DNA of 64,000 bases from DASUPK01 sp963804595 (GCA_963804595.1 CAWDQZ010000003.1:310001-374000); one strand, 5' to 3'. Shown: positions 47,707 to 56,714, counted from the first letter of the stretch. Notes: generated by a model not told the origin, from the sequence alone. Translations and numbers: made by a program.

Positions 47707-49677
47707 CTACGCCGACTGCGCCGGCTCGGCCTCTCGCTGACCTCGGGCCCTGTTGCGCAGCAGCGTCGTGCGCCTGGCGGTCTCCACGGCTCGGCTGAGC
47801 GTGTCGATGTCGTAGGCGCCCGAGTGCCGGCGGCCATTGATGAAGAAGGTCGGCGTGCCGGCGACACCGCTCGCGTCGGCGCTCGAGACGTCGGCGGAGA
47901 CCCGATCGGCGTATCTCCGTTGGCGAAGCTCGTCCCAGAAGCGGTCGGCGTCCAGGCCGAGCTCGTCCGCGTAGCGAGTCAGGTCCTCCGCGTCCAGTGC
48001 GTCCTGATGGGCGAGAAGCTTGTCGTTCATCGCCCAGAAGCCGCCCTGCGCGTCAGCGGCCTCCGAGGCCTCGGCCGCCATCTGGGCGTTCGGGTGGACG
48101 TCGCTCAGCGGAAGGTGGCGCCAGACGTAACGGACGTCGTCCCCGAACGATTCGAGGAGCTCGCGGACGACCGGCTCCGCCCTGCCGCAGTAAGGGCATT
48201 GATAGTCACCGTATTCGAGCAGGGTGACTGGTGCCTCCGGTGAGCCGCGGATGTGATCGCGCTCCGGATCTACATCCTCCGAGAGGTCGAGGAGCTCCTC
48301 GGCCGTCCCCGCGATCTGTCGCGCGCGGACCTCGGTCGGCAGTCTCCGAATGACGCTGAACACACCCCACGCAATCAGGGTCGAGGTGGTCGCGGCGGCC
48401 AGAACCCCGAGCTTCGCCTCCTCGAGCTGCTGGCCCTCGAAGGCCCGATCCGAGATCAGGACGGAGACGGTGAACCCGATTCCGGCGACCGTCCCGCCCC
48501 CGCCGATGACCGGCCAGCTCAGCGCGCGCTGAAGTCCCGCCAGCCAGGGTCGTGACGCGAGCCACGTCGCCCCGAGGACGCCGAGCGGCTTGCCGAACAC
48601 GTACCCGAAGAAGATCCCGAGAGCCACCGACGAGGTCACGGTGTCGCCGAGGAGCCCCGAGTCGACGTGAACGCCGGCGTTGGCCAACGCGAACACCGGG
48701 ACGATCACGTAGCTGGTCCAGGGATGGAGCTCGTACTGCAGCCGCTCGTTGGCGGAGATCACCGACGACACTCCCCGGCGGGCTGACCTGGCCAGCTCCG
48801 GGGTTGGTTGCTCCCGGAACTCCCGCGCCAGCTCAGTGACCCGTTCGAGCTCCTCCCGGGCAGGCCGGTACGCGGTCGTGACGAGCCCGATCGCGAGTCC
48901 CGCGACCACCGGATCTATCCCGGCCTCGTACAGAGCGGTCCAGAGTGCGATCCCCAGTAGGACTCTCGCCTGCCCGCGCCAGGGGGACTCCACGTAGCGA
49001 AGGGCCACGACGCCCACGAAGAAGACGATCGCGAGCAGCAGGGGCATCAACTCGATCGACTCGGAATAGACGGTGGCGATCACGACCAGCGCCACCAGGT
49101 CGTCGACCACCGCAAGCGTGAGCAACCGCAGCCGCAGCCGCGTCCCGCTAGGGGCGAGCAGCCCGAGGACTCCGAGAGCCAGCGCCGTGTCGGTGGACAT
49201 CGCCGCTCCCCACCCATGCGACCCGTCGCCCCCGGCGTTGAAGATGAGGAAGATCGCGATCGGGACCGCCATCCCGCCCAGCGCCGCCGCCACGGGGATC
49301 GCGACCCGCTGCCGCTCGCGGAACTCCCCGGTGTCGAACTCGCGCTTCGCCTCGAGGCCGACCACGAGGAAGAAGAAGGTCATCAGACCCTCGTTGACCC
49401 ATTCGCGCAGGGTCAGCGAGATGCCGTCCGTGCCGAGGGTGATCGAGAGCTTCGTCGTCCAGAACGACTCGTACGAGTCCGACCAGGGCGAGTTCGCCCA
49501 GAGCAGCGCGGCGGCGATGGCGCCGAGCAGGACGACGGCGCCGCCGGTCTCCTGGCTCAGGAAGTCGCGAACCGGAGCCGCGAGGTTCCGCGCCCAGGCG
49601 GTCTTGCCCGTGAAAGCGTCGCGTGCCGCCCGGCGGCGATCACCCGTGCTTCGCTGCGACTCGTCTGCCGCACTCAC
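47707..49677 (-). CDS. Na+/H+ antiporter NhaA fused to a DsbA-like thioredoxin domain
   Basis: 656 residues. Residues 35-430 are NhaA (FFFLVVGLEAKREFDTGEFR, GAAMSTDTALALGVLGLLA, LTLAVVDDLVALVVIATVYS with the two key Asp, FALANAGVHVDSG, GTVAGIGFTVSVLISDRAF). Residues 465-640 form a thioredoxin-fold domain (LLEYGDYQCPYCGRAEPVV, SGVAGTPTFFINGRRHSG). Fusion of this kind is widespread in actinobacteria, but the reason is unclear. The antiporter would export Na+ in exchange for protons. Confidence 0.93.
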   Translation of the reverse strand: MSAADESQRSTGDRRRAARDAFTGKTAWARNLAAPVRDFLSQETGGAVVLLGAIAAALLWANSPWSDSYESFWTTKLSITLGTDGISLTLREWVNEGLMTFFFLVVGLEAKREFDTGEFRERQRVAIPVAAALGGMAVPIAIFLIFNAGGDGSHGWGAAMSTDTALALGVLGLLAPSGTRLRLRLLTLAVVDDLVALVVIATVYSESIELMPLLLAIVFFVGVVALRYVESPWRGQARVLLGIALWTALYEAGIDPVVAGLAIGLVTTAYRPAREELERVTELAREFREQPTPELARSARRGVSSVISANERLQYELHPWTSYVIVPVFALANAGVHVDSGLLGDTVTSSVALGIFFGYVFGKPLGVLGATWLASRPWLAGLQRALSWPVIGGGGTVAGIGFTVSVLISDRAFEGQQLEEAKLGVLAAATTSTLIAWGVFSVIRRLPTEVRARQIAGTAEELLDLSEDVDPERDHIRGSPEAPVTLLEYGDYQCPYCGRAEPVVRELLESFGDDVRYVWRHLPLSDVHPNAQMAAEASEAADAQGGFWAMNDKLLAHQDALDAEDLTRYADELGLDADRFWDELRQRRYADRVSADVSSADASGVAGTPTFFINGRRHSGAYDIDTLSRAVETARRTTLLRNRARGQREAEPAQSA

Positions 49678-49721
49678 AATTCAACTTTCTCACGCCGGGC
49701 TCAGAGCCCGAGATGCGCCGG

Positions 49722-51983
49722 TCACCCCCGGCGGTGCCTGAACGGGTGCGTCCCGCAGCGGAAGAAGTACGGCAGCACGTCGAGGGGCGCCTGGACCACG
49801 CTGGACCTCGGGCCCCTGTGGCGCCGTCCCGAGCCCGGGTCCGTCCAGCAGCCGGCGGGGAAGTAGACGGGTCGTGAGGTTGCACCCTCTTCGACGACCG
49901 GCGCGACGAGCAGATCGGCGCCCAGCAGCCACTCCTGGTCCTGGGAGCGGGCCTTCGGGTCGTGCGGATAGGCGAGCCAGAGCGGCCTGGTCGGCGGCAT
50001 TCCGTTGCGCACGCCCTTCTTCCACAACCGGAGGATCAGAGGCACGGCCTTCAGGTGGAGCTTCGAGAGCCGGTTGTAGATCCGGACCGTCGCGTCGTCG
50101 AAGCTCCATGGCGTATGGGTTCCCGTCGGCCCCGCTCCGTGGAGGCGGAAGACCGGGCTCAGCGCCGCCCACTCCGCCCAGCGGACGAAGAGCTCCTTCG
50201 TCGTCGGAGGGGTGGTCAGGTCGAAGTAGCCCCCGATGTCGGTGCCGAATCCAAAGGCGCCGCCGATCGCCCGATTGAGCATGTCGGGGGTGGACGAGGC
50301 CAGCCCTGACGAAGGGGTCCAGTCGGTCGTCTCGTCGCCGGGAAAGTTGGCGCTCTCGAAGGCGGCCGAGCCGGGCCTGCCCGTATATCCGGCACGGGTG
50401 AAGAACCAAAGGTGGCGCTTCGGGTGCTTCCGCTGATAGCGCCGGATCTCCTGGCGCGTGGCCTTGGCGTAGAGCACGAGGTAGCGGTTGTGCATCTTCA
50501 GGCCGGTATCGCCGTTGTGGAACCGCATCCCGAAGAGAACCTCCTCCCCGAAGTCCTGCATGAACCCGTCTGCCCCGAGATTGAACGCCTTGGCGACCTC
50601 CCGCTGCCAGAAGCGGACCGCGGCCGGATTCGTGAAGTCGAGCAGCGCGATCCGCTGGCCGCTGGTCCCCGTCGTGAAGTACGGGCTGCCATCGGGTTGC
50701 GTGGCGACCCAGCCGTTGGCGACGGCGGCCGAGTCCGCTTCCATCCACGGACGCAGGTAGACGAGCGGGTGAATTCCCCGAGACCGCAGGGTCCTGATCA
50801 CCTGGGCCTGCTCGCTGGGACTCGTGTAGGAGTGCAGAAAGAAGCCGTCGTTGCCGCCGGGGAAGCCCCAGCCCTCGATCCTGTAGGCCTTCAGCGGCAG
50901 GCGGTAGCGCCCGATGTTGTCGAGGTCGGACTGGACGTTGCCCTGATAGTCCGCCTCCGTCTCACCGAAGTTCTTCACCAGCCGGTCGAGCATCGGGCCG
51001 AGGCCCCAGCGCGGCGGCACCTGCTGGCGGCCGGTGATCTCGGTGAGCGAACGAATTGCCCGCGGGCCCGGGCCCGGAGCCACCACGTAGCGGAGCTCCG
51101 GCGCGGAGGCGGTGACGTTCCAAGCGTTCGGCCGTTGGTCGTCGAGCTGGAAGCGAGCCAGCTGCGGCTGGTCCACCAGGAAGCCGTAGCGACGCGAGGA
51201 GATGAATGAGGGCTGGGGGTAGTAGGCGGCAGGAGGGCCGTTCGGATAGAGGGATCTGCCGTCTCCGCCCACCCCCAGCCCGGTCAGCCCGTCGAGGTTC
51301 TCCTCGTCGACGAAGCTGGAAAGGGTGTTGCCGTGCTGGTCCAGCGAGTTGTGGCGGCCACCGAAGCCGAAGAAGCCCTCTCCGCCCCGGGAGGCGAACG
51401 AGTCACCGACCATGGCCACGCCGGACCCTGGATGCGGCTCGGCGAAGACCCCGATCGAGCAGCAGCCGACCGGCTTCACCCGGACCACCAGGACGCGGCC
51501 GCTCGGGTCGTCGGTCGAGACGACCAGGCGCACGCCCCGTCCCTCCCGCTTCACCCGCCTCACCGCCACGGCCGAGTACTGGACTCCCGTTCGCCGGCCC
51601 GAGAGCAGGTTTCCGCCGAAGAAGCCGCCGTCGTATTGCGTCAGGGACTCACCCCCGGCGAGGAAGGACAGCGGCGCGTAGAGCGTCGGTGCGTTTCGGC
51701 TGTCGAGGCCGGGGGCGAAGGGATCGATGGTCGATGGGGTCTCGAGGGGCCGAGCTCCGCCCTTCACCTCACGCAGCACGCGATGGCCACGCGAATCCTC
51801 GATGCGCAGGTTGAATGGATGGCGCTCGATGACGGCACGCGCCTGCCCGCCGCTGACGACGATCCGCGCTCCCGGGTTCCGGGCGGCCGCGACGCCAGGA
51901 GCGCAGGCGAGGATCGCCGACAGCATGGCCAGGCAAATGCCGATGGAGATCGGCCGACTCTCGAGTGTTGGTCTCCTTCCCAC
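49722..51983 (-). CDS. Secreted glycoside hydrolase family 31 (alpha-glucosidase-like)
   Basis: About 753 residues from GTG at 51983, beginning with a signal peptide (ISIGICLAMLSAILACAPGV, cleavage near AAA). GH31 landmarks: GGEGFFGFGGRHNSLDQHGN, LDRLVKNFGETEADYQGNVQ, catalytic nucleophile in ADGFMQDFGEEVLFG and acid/base region in ESANFPGDETTDWTPSSG, with WAEWAALSPVFRLHGAG. It probably acts on extracellular alpha-glucans or related sugars. The open frame extends much further upstream but through non-coding sequence. Confidence 0.92.
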   Translation of the reverse strand: MGRRPTLESRPISIGICLAMLSAILACAPGVAAARNPGARIVVSGGQARAVIERHPFNLRIEDSRGHRVLREVKGGARPLETPSTIDPFAPGLDSRNAPTLYAPLSFLAGGESLTQYDGGFFGGNLLSGRRTGVQYSAVAVRRVKREGRGVRLVVSTDDPSGRVLVVRVKPVGCCSIGVFAEPHPGSGVAMVGDSFASRGGEGFFGFGGRHNSLDQHGNTLSSFVDEENLDGLTGLGVGGDGRSLYPNGPPAAYYPQPSFISSRRYGFLVDQPQLARFQLDDQRPNAWNVTASAPELRYVVAPGPGPRAIRSLTEITGRQQVPPRWGLGPMLDRLVKNFGETEADYQGNVQSDLDNIGRYRLPLKAYRIEGWGFPGGNDGFFLHSYTSPSEQAQVIRTLRSRGIHPLVYLRPWMEADSAAVANGWVATQPDGSPYFTTGTSGQRIALLDFTNPAAVRFWQREVAKAFNLGADGFMQDFGEEVLFGMRFHNGDTGLKMHNRYLVLYAKATRQEIRRYQRKHPKRHLWFFTRAGYTGRPGSAAFESANFPGDETTDWTPSSGLASSTPDMLNRAIGGAFGFGTDIGGYFDLTTPPTTKELFVRWAEWAALSPVFRLHGAGPTGTHTPWSFDDATVRIYNRLSKLHLKAVPLILRLWKKGVRNGMPPTRPLWLAYPHDPKARSQDQEWLLGADLLVAPVVEEGATSRPVYFPAGCWTDPGSGRRHRGPRSSVVQAPLDVLPYFFRCGTHPFRHRRG

Positions 51984-52116
51984 CCTCAACTCCACCCGGT
52001 CGCCGAGGGACCCTAGCGGCGGAACTAAGATTGCCCGCTCCGCCGCATCCAGCGGCCTGTAGGTGTGTTCCTGATTCAGGCACAGAAATGCCGAATGCCC
52101 AAAGGAGTGGAGAGGC

Positions 52117-52854
52117 ATGCGTAACCGCAAGTATCTGATCGGCGCCTTGGTGGGCGTGATCGGTGCTCTGGCCCTCTCGGGCGTCGCGAACGCGGCGGTC
52201 ACCGGCCAGACGTTGCAGACGACGCTCTCACCGGCCAAGCAGGACAAGAAGGTCTTCGGCGGAGTCTCGCTGCACAACATCATCAGCACCACGATCGACA
52301 ACCCGGCCACCACGCAGTCGCCGAAGACGACCGTGTTCTCGCTCGACCCGAACGTCAAGTACGTGAGCGGCAACATCCCGGCCTGTCCGCTGAGCGCGAT
52401 CCAGGGCAAGTTCGACGCCCAGGCTCGGGCGGCGTGCCCGCAGAGCATCACGGGTCAGGGCACCGTCGAGGTCAACAACGGAGCGATCAAGGGCGTTGTG
52501 ACCTTCTTCACCGGCGGTCCGAACACGATCTACGTGCAGACCGACATCGGACCGGGCGCGACGACCCTGACGATCATCGGGACGATCGCGAAAAAGACGA
52601 TCACGTTCTCGAACATCCCGAACACGCCGGGCCTCGTCCTGACCAAGTTCGACACCACGTTCAACAAGCTCAAGTCGGGCAAGATGAAGGTCAAGGTCAA
52701 CGGCAAGAAGAAGACGGTGCCGAGCTATTACGTGATGGCCCGCTGCAAGAAGGGCAAGTGGTCGACCACCGAGACCACGACCTTCTACAGCGGCGAGGTC
52801 TTCAGCGCCTCTTCGAGCGGCAAGTGCAAGGCGACGGGGTCCAAGAAGAAGTAG
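52117..52854 (+). CDS. Secreted protein, function unknown
   Basis: 245 residues. Signal peptide (MRNRKYLIGALVGVIGALAL, cleavage near ANAA). The mature part is beta-rich, with TVFSLDPNVKYVSGNIPACP, GQGTVEVNNGAIKGVVTFF, NTPGLVLTKFDTTFNKLKSG. Two Cys pairs are seen, and the end is Lys-rich. It has its own GGAG and a strong terminator, so it is probably a well-expressed single gene. Similar secreted proteins are common in Solirubrobacterales (my recollection). Confidence 0.78.
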   Translation: MRNRKYLIGALVGVIGALALSGVANAAVTGQTLQTTLSPAKQDKKVFGGVSLHNIISTTIDNPATTQSPKTTVFSLDPNVKYVSGNIPACPLSAIQGKFDAQARAACPQSITGQGTVEVNNGAIKGVVTFFTGGPNTIYVQTDIGPGATTLTIIGTIAKKTITFSNIPNTPGLVLTKFDTTFNKLKSGKMKVKVNGKKKTVPSYYVMARCKKGKWSTTETTTFYSGEVFSASSSGKCKATGSKKK

Positions 52855-52881
52855 CTCAACGGACCATTCCTTGTTCCACGA

Positions 52882-52909
52882 AGGGGGCGGCCATCAGGCC
52901 GCCCCTTTT
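52882..52909 (+). terminator. Rho-independent terminator of the secreted-protein gene
   Basis: Perfect 9-bp stem GGGGCGGCC (52884-52892) and GGCCGCCCC (52897-52905), loop ATCA, followed by TTTTG. It lies 28 bases after the stop at 52854. It could also serve the convergent DUF2867 gene. Confidence 0.85.
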
Positions 52910-52916
52910 GCTTCGA

Positions 52917-53528
52917 TCAGCCGGATGCCGCGGGCGCCGAGCCCCTCGTCCGAGCCCGCCACTGCCTCGCGATCTGCCGCATCATCGCCGGATAGACCAC
53001 CAGGTGCCGGAAGGGCTTGATGGCCGCCATGTAGAGGTCGCCGAGCACTCCGTTCGGCTTCACCAGCACGGCCATCTGACCGCGATAGCCGCCCGCCCGA
53101 TCGGGAACCCAACCGAGGTGCATGACCCCGTGGACGGTCCGGTTGGCGACCTCAGCGGCGAACTCGTCATCGAGCAGATACAGCGGTTTGAAGGGAAGCG
53201 ATTCGAACTCCGGCCCCGAAGACTCCTGTAGGTCAGCCGGCAGGCGCTCGCGCAGCGAGGGAACCCGGGAACCGACCCCCGTGTCCTCCCGATCCCAACC
53301 GAACAGCTCTCCGAGCATCCAGCGGATCCTCCAGAGAGCGCGCACGGGTCGCGACGGGCTGCCAGAGGCGTCCCCCGAGGTGAATCCCCGGACGAGCAGT
53401 GGGAAATCGTCGCGGCCCCCGGGCGTGGGCAGCGCCCAAACGTCCTCGATTTCGAAGTCTCGGGTCAGCTCATGGATGCGCCACGGCCGCGAGGTGTGGT
53501 CTGCATCCGGGAGCCTGAAGACGGTCAT
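52917..53528 (-). CDS. DUF2867 family protein
   Basis: 203 residues from ATG at 53528. Segments typical of DUF2867: PWRIHELTRDFEIEDVWALP, IRWMLGELFGWDREDTGVGS, LYLLDDEFAAEVANRTVHGV, MAVLVKPNGVLGDLYMAAIK. The function is unknown. It is divergent from a TetR gene with a palindrome between them, so it is the likely target of that regulator. Confidence 0.88.
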   Translation of the reverse strand: MTVFRLPDADHTSRPWRIHELTRDFEIEDVWALPTPGGRDDFPLLVRGFTSGDASGSPSRPVRALWRIRWMLGELFGWDREDTGVGSRVPSLRERLPADLQESSGPEFESLPFKPLYLLDDEFAAEVANRTVHGVMHLGWVPDRAGGYRGQMAVLVKPNGVLGDLYMAAIKPFRHLVVYPAMMRQIARQWRARTRGSAPAASG

Positions 53529-53547
53529 CGATCGGCTTCTCACGATA

Positions 53548-53565
53548 ACATACATGCATGAATGT
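53548..53565. promoter_or_regulatory. 18-bp palindrome, candidate TetR operator
   Basis: ACATACATGCATGAATGT at 53548-53565 equals its own reverse complement except for one position on each side. It sits between the divergent DUF2867 and TetR genes and covers the first possible tetR start at 53558. This favours the later start at 53582 and autoregulation. Confidence 0.6.
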
Positions 53566-53581
53566 AAGTACTGAGAGTGCC

Positions 53582-54223
53582 ATGGATTCGGCGACCGGCA
53601 AGCCGATTAGCGCCCAACGCACCCAAGCGGAGCGTCGCGCCCGATCACGGAACGCCCTACTCGAGGCCGCCGCCAGGGGTCTCTCCCGCTACGGCTATGG
53701 CCACCTGCGGCTTGAGGAGGTCGCGCGGGAGGCCGGCTATACGCGCGGCGCCCTCTACCACCAGTTCAAGGACAAGGCCGATCTGGCGCTGGCGGTGATC
53801 GCCTGGGTGAACGAGAACTGGATCCGCGAGGTCGGCGAGCCCGCCTCACACGAGGACGATCCGGCTGCGGAGCTGCTCACTCTCGCCCGCGGCCACGCCG
53901 TCTTCTGCCGGCGCGACATCGCCCGCGTGGTGATGGCGCTCCGCGTCGAGTTCAGCGGCCACGTCCACCCGGTCGGCAGAGAGGTCGAGCGGATCTACGA
54001 GACCGGCGTCGAGCGGGTCGCTCGTCTGATCAGGGCGGGCCGCAGAAACGGCTCGATTCCGGATGGACCGCCCGCGAGGACCGTCGCCCTCGCGTTCCTG
54101 GGAGCGCTCGAAGGTACGGTGATCGCGCTGGCCGGCCAGGCGCCGAACGACAAGGAGCTGGCCGCGCGCGCGGTCAGCGGTGTGCTGGGGCTGGCGGTTC
54201 CGCGGCGTCCGCCGAGGACCTGA
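53582..54223 (+). CDS. TetR/AcrR family transcriptional regulator
   Basis: About 213 residues from ATG at 53582 (221 from 53558). Helix-turn-helix: SRNALLEAAARGLSRYGYGH, LRLEEVAREAGYTRGALYHQ, FKDKADLALAVIAWV. The C-terminal ligand-binding domain is complete (VMALRVEFSGHVHPVGREVE, LAFLGALEGTVIALAGQA). It is divergent from the DUF2867 gene and likely controls it. Confidence 0.92.
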   Translation: MDSATGKPISAQRTQAERRARSRNALLEAAARGLSRYGYGHLRLEEVAREAGYTRGALYHQFKDKADLALAVIAWVNENWIREVGEPASHEDDPAAELLTLARGHAVFCRRDIARVVMALRVEFSGHVHPVGREVERIYETGVERVARLIRAGRRNGSIPDGPPARTVALAFLGALEGTVIALAGQAPNDKELAARAVSGVLGLAVPRRPPRT

Positions 54224-54596
54224 GGTTCCAGAGCCGCCGTCGCTCTGACATCGTCAGCGGGCGCCAGTCCTCCGCTCCCCGCTCCCAGACGAAGACGTTC
54301 ACGTCTACGACGCTGCCAACTCCACGCAGCGCCTCTAGAGCCTCGGAGATGCCGACGTCATCGGCAAGGGTCTGGCGGGTGAGAACGCTGACGATCCTGA
54401 AGCGGCGCGGAGCGCGCTCCCCTTCCGGCTCGAAGACCGGCTCGTCACCCGGATCCGGCTTCGGGCGGATGACGCGAATGCGCTCGCGCCCGGTGCCGCG
54501 GCGCTTCCGCTCCTCGAGCCTGTCGAGCGGCACCATCTCGGCGCCGGTTCCCTTCGTCTCGGTATCCAGGACCCATGCTGTCCGCTTCTTGCTCAT
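54174..54596 (-). CDS. Conserved hypothetical protein
   Basis: 140 residues from ATG at 54596: KKRTAWVLDTETKGTGAEMV, a basic/acidic middle (RPKPDPGDEPVFEPEGERAP), then a folded-looking part (FRIVSVLTRQTLADDVGISE, VVDVNVFVWERGAEDWRPLT). No family is recognised. Its end overlaps the convergent tetR 3' end by 50 bases. Confidence 0.65.
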   Translation of the reverse strand: MSKKRTAWVLDTETKGTGAEMVPLDRLEERKRRGTGRERIRVIRPKPDPGDEPVFEPEGERAPRRFRIVSVLTRQTLADDVGISEALEALRGVGSVVDVNVFVWERGAEDWRPLTMSERRRLWNLRSSADAAEPPAPAHR

Positions 54597-54630
54597 CCAT
54601 TTGAGCTTAGAGCGGAGGCTGAAGTGGCTC

Positions 54631-54810
54631 TCAGGCCGGCTGCTTGCCGGCGGCGTCGGCGTCGGCGATACGAGAGCGCCGCCCGGCAGTCGTCTCGTCC
54701 AAGACGATCTCGATCGCAGCCGCGATCGGGACGCCGATGATCGCACCGACGATCCCGAAGAGCGATCCGAAGACGAGGACGCTGGCGATCACCGTGAAGC
54801 CGGACACACA
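54631..54810 (-). pseudogene. C-terminal fragment of an AI-2E (PerM/YdiK) family transporter
   Basis: About 57 residues match only the end of AI-2E-type transporters: GFTVIASVLVFGSLFGIVGA followed by IIGVPIAAAIEIVLDE and a polar tail. Upstream of about 54810 the frame loses this character and runs into sequence next to a tRNA-like half. The remaining 300 or more residues of the transporter are absent, so it is a remnant. Confidence 0.6.
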
Positions 54811-54958
54811 TCGACTCGGCCTCTGCCCTGGGAACGAATTGATCTCGAGGATGGACCGGCTTGGGCGGTTTGTCGTCGGCCGAGAGGCGACTCTTCTCCG
54901 TACCCCCCGGGCGTAGTGCGCTAACAAGCAGAAGGTCCCGGCAACGGAAAGGGCTTCA

Positions 54959-55013
54959 CGGCCGGGCAGGACTCGAACCTGCGACCGACGGATCACGGTA
55001 AGGCCGGCGAAGC
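54959..55013 (-). tRNA. tRNA-like 3' half (T arm and acceptor strand), probably a remnant
   Basis: On the minus strand, a variable-loop-like GGTC, T arm GCAGGTTCGAGTCCTGC and acceptor strand CCGGCCG read like the 3' half of a bacterial tRNA. No D arm and no well-paired anticodon arm precede it. A flanking inverted repeat (GGGCTTC at the 5' side, GAAGCCC after the 3' side) could fold it into a hairpin. Such 3' tRNA halves are typical of integrase attachment sites, but no integrase is present in the window. Confidence 0.4.
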
Positions 55014-55019
55014 CCAGCT

Positions 55020-56714
55020 TCAGCGCTCCGAGGCCTCAGCGCCGAGCTTCAGCGGTGGTTCCTCGGCCGGGGCTGTGAGCCACCCCGACGCGACGGCGTC
55101 GGCAGTGCGACTGCTGCGCCGATGGCCCGCCACGGCCTCAATGAAGCGGTGCCGGGGGAGTGCCACCAACCGGGTCGGACGAGTGGCCCTGACGGTGGCG
55201 GTTCGGCGCACATCCCGGATCAGCGCAATCTCTCCGAAACACTGGCTCTCCCCCTGCCTGTGCTTGAACACGCCGTTCTCGAACACTTCCACCTCCCCGT
55301 CCTCGATCATGTAGAAGCGGTCTCCGTGGTCGCCCTGGGTAGTCACCTCCTGGCCCGCGTCGGCTTCGACCTCGACCAGCGCGTGGGTGACCCCTTCGAG
55401 GGTGTCGACAGGGAGCGGAGCGAAGATGGAGCTGCCCCGCAGTAGCTGGTAGTGGCGCTCCGAGACCGGAGCACCGATCTCGAAAACCCGCAGGGCCTGC
55501 CAGCGAACGAGGGCCACCGCCGCGACCAAGCTCCCGAAAGCGAGCAGGGCCGGGCGAATGCCGATCAGCTCGACCAGCGCGGGTGCGGCCAGCGAGCCGA
55601 GCGCCATCGCCGTCAGGCGGTTCGTCTCCAGGAACGCGATCGCGCGCGCGAGGGTCTCGGGATCGCCGAGGCGCTGCATCAGCGTCCTCCCGGTCACCTT
55701 GACCGAGGCATATCCGTAGCCGACGAGCGCGAAGGAGATGTAGGCGACGGCGAGTGAGGGCCAGAGGCCGGGCAGGGCGAAGGCGGCCCCGATGATCAGG
55801 CAGCCGGTGGCGATGGCGGCCGAGAGGTTGCCGCGCCGGACCAGCTCGGCGAGAGCGCCTCCCGCGATCAGCCCGCCGATCGCCCACGAGGCGTGCAGGT
55901 ACCCAACCGTCCCCTCCCCCTCGCCGAGAAGGTCGAGAGCGATCATCACCACCATTACGTTGGCGGCGCCCTCGATGAAGTCGTTCACGCTCATGACGTT
56001 GTCGAGCAGGCGCAACTTCCGATCGCTGTGGACCGCCTTGAAGCCGAGCGCGAGCTCTCGGAGCATTCCCGAAGCCGTCTCATCGGACTCATATCTGGGC
56101 GGGGCGTCCTTGCGGAGGGTGAACAGCAGGACGCTCGCCAACGCCCCGGCTGTCACGGCGGCGAGGAATGCAGACTCGAGGCTGATCGCGCTCATCAACA
56201 CCCCAGTGGCGAGCGAGGCCGCCAAGAACCCCAGGTTGCTCGCCTGGTTGTGAGCGACGTTCGCAGCCGAGAGCTCCTGGGGAGTGCGCGCGACCTGCGG
56301 CAGCAGGGCCCCCTCGGCCGGAATGTATGGCGAGACGGCCACCGTACTGAGGGCCCCGAGCGCGTAGACGATCCCGCTCGGCCAATGAGCGTCGACCGCG
56401 TAGGCGCAGATCCCGACGATGATGGTGCCCAGCAGGGCGCTCACGACCAGGACCAGACGCCTCGAGAAGCGGTCGCCGATCAGACCCGAAAAGGGAGAGG
56501 CGAGCGCACCCGCGAACTGCCTGGCGGCCGCGGCGATGCCGACCGCCCAGATCTCTCCATGGTGGAAGGCGTAAACCGACAGGGCGATCACGAAGGCCCA
56601 GCCCGCGAACGTGAACGCACCCCACGCGAGAACCAGGCGCGCCAGGTCCCGGTTGGCAAAGACGTCCGTCAGGCCCCGTAGCGAAAACCGGAACCTGCGC
56701 AGGGCACCATCCAT
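55020..56714 (-). CDS. MFS transporter with C-terminal cyclic-nucleotide-binding domain
   Basis: 564 residues. Residues 15-415 are an MFS-3-type transporter with about 12 helices (FSGLIGDRFSRRLVLVVSAL, LSAANVAHNQASNLGFLAAS). Residues 430-530 form a cNMP-binding barrel (LRGSSIFAPLPVDTLEGVTH, HGDRFYMIEDGEVEVFENGV, CFGEIALIRDVRRTATVRAT). The fusion suggests that export activity is gated by a nucleotide, but the cAMP-contact Arg-Ala pattern should be tested. Ends next to the tRNA-like half. Confidence 0.92.
   Translation of the reverse strand: MDGALRRFRFSLRGLTDVFANRDLARLVLAWGAFTFAGWAFVIALSVYAFHHGEIWAVGIAAAARQFAGALASPFSGLIGDRFSRRLVLVVSALLGTIIVGICAYAVDAHWPSGIVYALGALSTVAVSPYIPAEGALLPQVARTPQELSAANVAHNQASNLGFLAASLATGVLMSAISLESAFLAAVTAGALASVLLFTLRKDAPPRYESDETASGMLRELALGFKAVHSDRKLRLLDNVMSVNDFIEGAANVMVVMIALDLLGEGEGTVGYLHASWAIGGLIAGGALAELVRRGNLSAAIATGCLIIGAAFALPGLWPSLAVAYISFALVGYGYASVKVTGRTLMQRLGDPETLARAIAFLETNRLTAMALGSLAAPALVELIGIRPALLAFGSLVAAVALVRWQALRVFEIGAPVSERHYQLLRGSSIFAPLPVDTLEGVTHALVEVEADAGQEVTTQGDHGDRFYMIEDGEVEVFENGVFKHRQGESQCFGEIALIRDVRRTATVRATRPTRLVALPRHRFIEAVAGHRRSSRTADAVASGWLTAPAEEPPLKLGAEASER

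Noticed and set aside
51984..52451. N-terminal extension of the GH31 frame
   Set aside because: It would run through the divergent secreted-protein gene and place a signal peptide in the middle of the protein; the start at 51983 is better.
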